The notes below the pieces were generated by a model, which made no database searches, was not told where the DNA came from, and was given only the letters and a program-made list of their open reading frames with translations. From positions 1-64,000 of the forward strand of contig NZ_JACJVR010000073.1 of the NCBI RefSeq assembly GCF_014212175.1: a stretch of DNA of 64,000 nucleotides, given 5' to 3'. Each line of letters opens with the position of its first letter. Positions within the stretch are counted from its first letter, which is position 1. Source of the stretch: Cohnella xylanilytica (lineage in GTDB: Bacteria; Bacillota; Bacilli; Paenibacillales; Paenibacillaceae). Of the stretch, positions 59,491 through 64,000 are shown piece by piece. A program made the position numbers and the translations under genes.

Positions 59491-60567
59491 TCAGATCCTC
59501 CTCCTCATGAGATGGTTGCGGTCGATGCCGCGTTTGACCAGGGCGTTGACGAGGACGGCGACCAGAATGATCATGCCTTGAATCCAGTTCTGCCAGAACG
59601 GCGAGACGTCGATCATCGGCAGCGCGTTGTTCAGGATGCCGAGCAGCACGGAGCCGAGGACGATGCCCGAGATCTTGCCCGAGCCGCCCGCGATGCTGAC
59701 GCCCCCGAGCACGCACGCCGCGATGACGCTGAGCTCGTAGCCGGAAGCCGTGTCGCCTTGGGCCGAAGCGAACTTCGACACCCAGAGCACGCCCGCGAGT
59801 CCGGACAGCCCTCCCATGACCGTGTAGACGAGCCCCAGAATCCGGCCGGTCCGAATGCCGCTGATCGCGGCCGATTCCGGATTGCTGCCGACCGCGTACA
59901 CCTGTCTCCCGGTCCGGGTGTGATTGACGAAGAAGTAGGCGACGAGATAGATGACGACGGCGATGAGAATCAGATGGTTGACGCCGAGGAGCTTCCCGGT
60001 GGCGATCGCCTTGAAGCTGTCCGGCATCTGGTGGGCGCTGACCCACTTGCCCCCGCTCGCCTCGAAGGTAAGGCCGCGGAACACGTTCATCATCCCGAGG
60101 GTGGCGATAATCGGCAGGATACGGACCTTGGACACGAGGAAGCCGAGTACCGCTCCGCAGGCGAGACCGATGCCGACGCCGATCAGCAGCGCCAGAGCGG
60201 GATTCGCGCCCGGATATTGCTTGACCGTGAGTGCGGCGATCATCCCGGACAGCGCGAGCGTCGCCCCGATCGACAAGTCGATGCCCCGCGTGACGATGAC
60301 GAGCATCATCCCGACGGCGAGAATGCTCAGGATGGCCGTGTTCGTGGCGATGTCGTTGATATTTTCCCAAGTCAGGAAGCTCGGGTTCCGAAGCTGCACG
60401 CCCGCGGACAGCAGCACGATGAAGGCGAGCAGACCCAGCTCCCGGAACTTCGCGATATTCGCGCTTGCCGACCTCTTGGGCGCCGCCGCCGAGGCTCCGC
60501 CAGCCGCTACCGTCTCCGCCGTCTCCGCCGTCTCCGAAGCGAGCGCGATTCTGCCTCTATTCTTCAT
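59491..60567 (-). CDS. Rhamnose-type ABC transporter permease 1
   Basis: The protein is about 358 residues from the ATG at 60567, which overlaps the stop of the ATPase gene by four bases, a common coupling arrangement. An N-terminal cytoplasmic Ala/Thr-rich tail (SETAETAETVAAGGASAAAP) precedes about nine helices with MLVIVTRGIDLSIGATLALS, ATLGMMNVFRGLTFEASGGK, YAVGSNPESAAISGIRTGRI and AACVLGGVSIAGGSGKISGI. This is the RhaP/LsrC-like half of the channel. Confidence 0.9.
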   Translation of the reverse strand: MKNRGRIALASETAETAETVAAGGASAAAPKRSASANIAKFRELGLLAFIVLLSAGVQLRNPSFLTWENINDIATNTAILSILAVGMMLVIVTRGIDLSIGATLALSGMIAALTVKQYPGANPALALLIGVGIGLACGAVLGFLVSKVRILPIIATLGMMNVFRGLTFEASGGKWVSAHQMPDSFKAIATGKLLGVNHLILIAVVIYLVAYFFVNHTRTGRQVYAVGSNPESAAISGIRTGRILGLVYTVMGGLSGLAGVLWVSKFASAQGDTASGYELSVIAACVLGGVSIAGGSGKISGIVLGSVLLGILNNALPMIDVSPFWQNWIQGMIILVAVLVNALVKRGIDRNHLMRRRI

Positions 60568-62093
60568 GCGAGCTCCCCCCGTCGCTGTGCGTCGTTCGGC
60601 GCCTCGTCCGCCATCGAAGCTCGCAGAATCGCCTCCTGCGTCATCTCCCGGCGGTCCAGGAACGCCGCGATGCGTCCTTCCCTCATGACGGCGACGCGGT
60701 CGCATAGGCCGATGATCTCGGGCATCTCGGACGAGACGAGCAGAATGCCGTAGCCCGCGCACGCCAGCTCGCCGATAATCTCGTAGATCGCCGACTTCGC
60801 GCCGACGTCGACTCCCTTCGTCGGTTCGTCGAGGATGAGAACGTCGAGATCGGCGGTCAGCAGCTTCGCGAACACGACCTTCTGCTGGTTGCCGCCGGAC
60901 AGCGAGCTCGCGAGATCGAAGACGCTTCTCGCCTTGACGCCGACCTTCTCCGCGAGCCGCTTGGCGAACTCCCGCTCCTTGCGCGTGCGGATCGTTCCCC
61001 GGGACGACAGCTTCTCCAGCGAGGAGAGCGTGATGTTGCGCCCGATCTCCCATTGCAGCACGAGCCCCTGCTTCTGCCGGTCCTCCGGCAAGTAGCCGAT
61101 GCCCCGCTTCATCGCCTGCAGCGGATCGCGAATGGCGATCTCCCGGCCTTGGTACAGAATCCGCCCCTTATCGGGCGGGGCGACCCCGAAGATCGCCTGG
61201 CACACTTCGGTCCGGCCCGCTCCGACGAGGCCGGTGAGGCCGAGGATCTCCCCCTTGCGAAGAGAGAAGCTTACGTCTGCGAAGTAGCCGGTCCTGCCCA
61301 GCCCTTCGACCCGCAGCACCTCCTCCCCGATCTTCGCTTCCTTCTTCGGGAACAGCTGCGCGATCTCGCGGCCGACCATGGCGACGATCAGGTCCGCGTT
61401 CGAGATCTCGTTCACCTGCCAGGTGCCGATGTACCGAGAGTCGCGGAACACCGTCACTTGGCTGGCCAGCCGGTACATGTCCTCGAAGCGGTGGGAGATG
61501 AATATAATCGAAGTCCCCTGATCCCGAAGCCGCTCCGCGATCCGGTACAGCTCCTCGCTCTCGCTGTTCGTGAGCGCGGCGGTCGGCTCGTCCATGATGA
61601 TGATCTTGGCCTGCACGGACAGCGCCTTCGCGATCTCGACGATCTGCTGCTCGGCGACGCTCAGCGCCCCCATCTGCGTCTTCGGGCTGAAGCTCGCCCC
61701 GAGCTCCCGCAGCAGCTTGCCCGCCTCCTCGTGCATCTCCCGCCAGAGCAGCCGCTTCGTCCCCTTCGCGACTCTCTCGTGCCCCATGAAAATATTCTCC
61801 GTGACGCTAAGGTCCGGATAACACGTCACGTGTTGGTAGATGGCGGCGATTCCCGCCTTCTGGGCATCCGTCGGATCGCGGAACCGGACCTTCTCCCCGC
61901 CGAGGAACATCTCCCCGCCGTCGGGGGCGTGGACGCCCGTGATGACCTTGATGAAGGTCGACTTGCCCGCTCCGTTCTCGCCCATGAGCGCGTGAATCTC
62001 GCCCGGCTTCAGCTTGAAGTAGACGTCGTCCAGCGCCTTGACGCCGGGGAACGTCTTCGTGATTCCCTTGAGCTCCAGGATGTACTCCGACAT
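60564..62093 (-). CDS. Rhamnose-type ABC transporter ATP-binding protein
   Basis: This 509-residue protein has two ABC domains. The first has Walker A GENGAGKST, signature LSVAEQQIVEIAKAL and Walker B IIMDEPTAALT. The second has the altered Walker A GLVGAGRTE, signature LSGGNQQKVVFAKLL and LILDEPTKGVDVG. This is the CUT2 pattern, as in RhaT/LsrA. It is the first gene of the four-gene operon and is coupled to permease 1. A YesN-type regulator gene lies about 0.9 kb upstream on the same strand, likely controlling it. Confidence 0.92.
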   Translation of the reverse strand: MSEYILELKGITKTFPGVKALDDVYFKLKPGEIHALMGENGAGKSTFIKVITGVHAPDGGEMFLGGEKVRFRDPTDAQKAGIAAIYQHVTCYPDLSVTENIFMGHERVAKGTKRLLWREMHEEAGKLLRELGASFSPKTQMGALSVAEQQIVEIAKALSVQAKIIIMDEPTAALTNSESEELYRIAERLRDQGTSIIFISHRFEDMYRLASQVTVFRDSRYIGTWQVNEISNADLIVAMVGREIAQLFPKKEAKIGEEVLRVEGLGRTGYFADVSFSLRKGEILGLTGLVGAGRTEVCQAIFGVAPPDKGRILYQGREIAIRDPLQAMKRGIGYLPEDRQKQGLVLQWEIGRNITLSSLEKLSSRGTIRTRKEREFAKRLAEKVGVKARSVFDLASSLSGGNQQKVVFAKLLTADLDVLILDEPTKGVDVGAKSAIYEIIGELACAGYGILLVSSEMPEIIGLCDRVAVMREGRIAAFLDRREMTQEAILRASMADEAPNDAQRRGELA

Positions 62094-62271
62094 GCCCGCT
62101 CCCCCTATCGCTCCTTCTGCTCGGCCGTTCGGCCTTGCCGCTATGTCCTTAGCTTAGCGGGTTCCGCCGGGCGGCTGTAGGAGACGGAATTCGGATCGGG
62201 GGGAGAATCTTCGGGAGGTTGGCGATAGGCGGCCGCAGAGTCGCGTATCTGTCGCGACGGGAGGCGGGCGC

Positions 62272-62454
62272 TAACGGATCGAGGAGACGTTATTTCGTAG
62301 AAAATGAAGGATTTTCGACCCTAACGGATCGTATGGACGCTATTTCGTGCCGGAAGCCCGTTATTGCCCCGAATTTTCTTAAATAAGATCGCTGGGATTC
62401 GCAAGATTTTCAAAATGGGCTTTTGACTCCAAATAGCGTCTCCTGGATGCGTTA
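62272..62454 (+). repeat. Dispersed 183-bp element, copy 3
   Basis: This copy has the same orientation as copy 1, with ends TAACGGATCGAGGAGACG and GTCTCCTGGATGCGTTA. Internally it has the same ordered modules (CTAACGGATCGTATGGACGC, AAATAAGATCGCTGGGATTC, AATGGGCTTTTGAC). Flanking similarity to copy 1 is shorter (an ATGAACCGGA match after the right end). It lies in the 500-base gap between the rhamnose-type operon and a small acidic gene. Nothing else is visible in 62094-62271 beyond probable promoter sequence. Confidence 0.88.
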
Positions 62455-62536
62455 GAGAACGAGGCCCTATGAACCGGAGTCATGCGATTCGGATTCCGAC
62501 CGCAACCCTGAACGAGACTAACGAATCCCCTATGCA

Positions 62537-62583
62537 GAAAAAAAATAGAACCCTCCAAGCTAATTCCGCTTGGCCGGGTTCTC
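62537..62583 (-). terminator. Terminator of the small acidic-protein gene
   Basis: AGAACCC with GCCAAGC pairs with GCTTGG and GGGTTCT, followed on the minus strand by ATTTTTTTTC. It begins about 17 bases after the stop at 62599, supporting that short gene as real. Confidence 0.85.
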
Positions 62584-62598
62584 TCGCGTTTCGCATCG

Positions 62599-62823
62599 TT
62601 AAACGTTAGCGGCGTTAAGAGGATCTATCGTTGCGGGGTCGGATTCTCTATCGTCGTCTTCTGCCGCAGCTTCTCTCCAATCGGCCAAATAGCCGTCGAC
62701 TGCCGCCTCCCTTGCTCGTTGGGCCGATTCCGGAGGGGTCCAACCATCGGACCCTACGTCTTTAGACGGAGATCCGCCCCTCGCACCGATAGGTATTCGA
62801 CGACTTCGGGCCTTCCGTGACAT
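62599..62823 (-). CDS. Small hydrophilic protein, unknown function
   Basis: This 74-residue protein is very hydrophilic: a basic N-terminal part (MSRKARSRRIPIGARGG) and an acidic C-terminal part (LADWREAAAEDDDRESDPAT). There is no signal peptide or membrane helix. The presence of a strong intrinsic terminator directly after its stop argues for a real transcription unit. The ribosome site is weak and the start uncertain, so a shorter form is possible. No family is recognised. The base composition near the start is lower in GC than the surrounding operons. Confidence 0.45.
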   Translation of the reverse strand: MSRKARSRRIPIGARGGSPSKDVGSDGWTPPESAQRAREAAVDGYLADWREAAAEDDDRESDPATIDPLNAANV

Positions 62824-63016
62824 GCAGCGTTATACAGTCGCGACAGATGGTTCTCCTGGCGCTAACCTGTTTTGCAACAAAGACTTCATAGGCACTCCTC
62901 CATCCCCGGAGGCGTGTCTATTTCCCACCACCCAAGGCGGTTGTGCGTTACGAGTTATACCGGTTCTCTTCCTGATAGAATAGATTGGCAAGATCAACAA
63001 AAGAGCGAGGGTTCCT

Positions 63017-64000
63017 CTACACCCCCGCCCGCTCCCGGTACTTCGAGGGCGACACTCCCGCCCACTGCTTGAACAGCTTGCCGAAATACTTCACGTCCTG
63101 ATAGCCGACCCGGACGGCGATGTCCTGCAGCTTCTCGGCCGGGTCCGCGAGCAGCAGCTCCCCGGCCTTCTCCATTCGCTGCCTCGTCACGTAATCGAGC
63201 ACCGTCTCACCCGTCTGCAGCTTGAAGTATTCGCAGAAGTACGTCGGGTTCATGTACACGCGATCGGCCACCCGCTTGATCGTGATATCCTCTCCCAGAT
63301 GCTCCCGGATCCAGGCTTTGGCCAGCTCGACCGGCTTGCGGTTGCCGTCCCGCCACGCCTCGCGGATCGCGTCCGTCGCCTCGCGCAAGCGCCGCGCCAG
63401 CTCGGCCCGCAGTTCTTGGAGGCGGGGCGCCCGGTCCAAGCTCCGCAGAGCCTCTTCGACCGACTCCGAATCGGCTCCGCTTCCCCCGCTCCCTTCCAGC
63501 GCCGCCGAATAGATCGAGAGCAGCAGATGCTGCGCGGCCTTGCGGATCGCGACAGGCGATTCCTCCCTCTCCAGCTCGGCGAAGAACAACCGCAGAAGCG
63601 CTTCCGCCTCCTCCGCCTTCGCTTGGCCGACCGCCTGCCGCATGCGTTGGGCGATCTGAGCGAGCTCCGCTTCCGGCCGATCGCCGTCCCCTCTGCCGGC
63701 CGCCCGGCCCCGCTCGCCCAGGAACACCCGGTTCCCGCCCTCGACGAGGCGGTGCCTCATGCCGGACAGCGCCTGCCGCTTCGCCTCCGGCAGCAAGTAC
63801 AAGTCCTCGATCGGCTCGGCGATCGAGACGGATACCGTGAACGGCGTGTACGTATGAATCGCCGCGCGCACCCGCTCCGCCAGCGCCAGCGCCGCGTCCT
63901 CGAGCCCTTCTTCCTCCGACGGGCCGCGCAGAAGAATCCAGAAGTCGGAATTGCCGCCGCGCCAGCTCCAGCCTTGAAGCCCGCCCGAGCCGCTCATCCC
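63017..64000 (-). CDS. YesN-type AraC-family regulator, C-terminal part
   Basis: The gene runs off the end of the window, so only about 328 C-terminal residues are seen and the receiver domain is missing. The middle domain (about the first 200 residues) has the variable layout of YesN-like regulators. The C-terminal AraC region has two helix-turn-helix motifs: ITIKRVADRVYMNPTYFCEY and KLQDIAVRVGYQDVKYFGKL, ending with WAGVSPSKYRERAGV. It lies upstream of the rhamnose-type ABC operon on the same strand, with the small acidic gene and dispersed repeat between, and is its likely controller together with a kinase beyond the window. Confidence 0.88.
   Translation of the reverse strand, partial: GMSGSGGLQGWSWRGGNSDFWILLRGPSEEEGLEDAALALAERVRAAIHTYTPFTVSVSIAEPIEDLYLLPEAKRQALSGMRHRLVEGGNRVFLGERGRAAGRGDGDRPEAELAQIAQRMRQAVGQAKAEEAEALLRLFFAELEREESPVAIRKAAQHLLLSIYSAALEGSGGSGADSESVEEALRSLDRAPRLQELRAELARRLREATDAIREAWRDGNRKPVELAKAWIREHLGEDITIKRVADRVYMNPTYFCEYFKLQTGETVLDYVTRQRMEKAGELLLADPAEKLQDIAVRVGYQDVKYFGKLFKQWAGVSPSKYRERAGV

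Overview
The window looks like chromosomal DNA from a GC-rich, spore-forming member of the Firmicutes, most likely Paenibacillaceae (Paenibacillus/Cohnella-like). The evidence is: SpoVAC/SpoVAD and DUF1657/DUF421 spore genes; an SLH-anchored giant surface protein; several carbohydrate ABC importers, two of them next to YesM/YesN-type two-component genes; a ydaO-type c-di-AMP riboswitch; strong GGAGG ribosome binding sites; and sigma-A promoters of TTGACN-17-TATNNT form. This placement is an inference, since no rRNA or other marker gene lies in the window.

Layout. 1-6.6 kb (minus strand): a LURP-one/YxjI-like protein, an HPP-like membrane protein, an acyl-CoA dehydrogenase-fold flavoprotein, then mannitol-1-phosphate dehydrogenase and a HAD phosphatase behind a c-di-AMP riboswitch, an orphan IF-3 paralogue and a DUF445 protein. 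6.7-10.8 kb: a polar amino-acid ABC importer and an ion-transporter-type permease. 10.9-13.7 kb: a small unknown gene, a 31-bp tandem array, a dispersed repeat, and deoC with its SorC/DeoR regulator. 13.7-22.3 kb: a 2349-residue LTD/OB/PHP/SLH surface protein and a secreted coiled-coil protein with an attenuator-like leader. 22.3-24.3 kb: a LysR regulator divergent from an imine-reductase-like enzyme. 24.3-35.4 kb: a YtfQRT-YjfF-like sugar importer with two binding proteins, divergent from a histidine kinase, response regulator and sugar-binding lipoprotein. 35.4-39.1 kb: a second dispersed repeat, a candidate type I toxin, and a TrpXYZ-like ABC importer. 39.3-42.2 kb: a spore module (DUF1657, SpoVAC, SpoVAD, DUF421). 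42.2-44.4 kb: psuK-psuG. 44.4-49.8 kb: secreted proteins, an L,D-transpeptidase, zwf and gnd. 49.9-50.6 kb: a 14-unit 52-bp palindromic array. 50.6-57.1 kb: NnrD/E, TetR with an SMR exporter, a YjcD-like helicase, a Gln-rich coiled-coil protein and a twin pair of 94-residue proteins. 57.3-62.1 kb: a rhamnose-type ABC importer. 62.1-64 kb: a third dispersed repeat, a small acidic protein and a truncated YesN-type regulator.

The most interesting points are these. A c-di-AMP riboswitch heads a phosphatase-mtlD pair that reads as a mannitol (osmolyte) synthesis unit rather than a PTS catabolic locus. Two unrelated intergenic palindrome arrays share an exact 52-bp period, and a third has 31 bp; both are near whole numbers of DNA helical turns. 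A 183-184 bp element with inverted ends occurs three times. A fused HTH-pseudouridine kinase sits behind a promoter with a palindrome across its -10 box. A possible holin-like type I toxin faces a putative antisense terminator. Functions are assigned by reading motifs; no database search was run.
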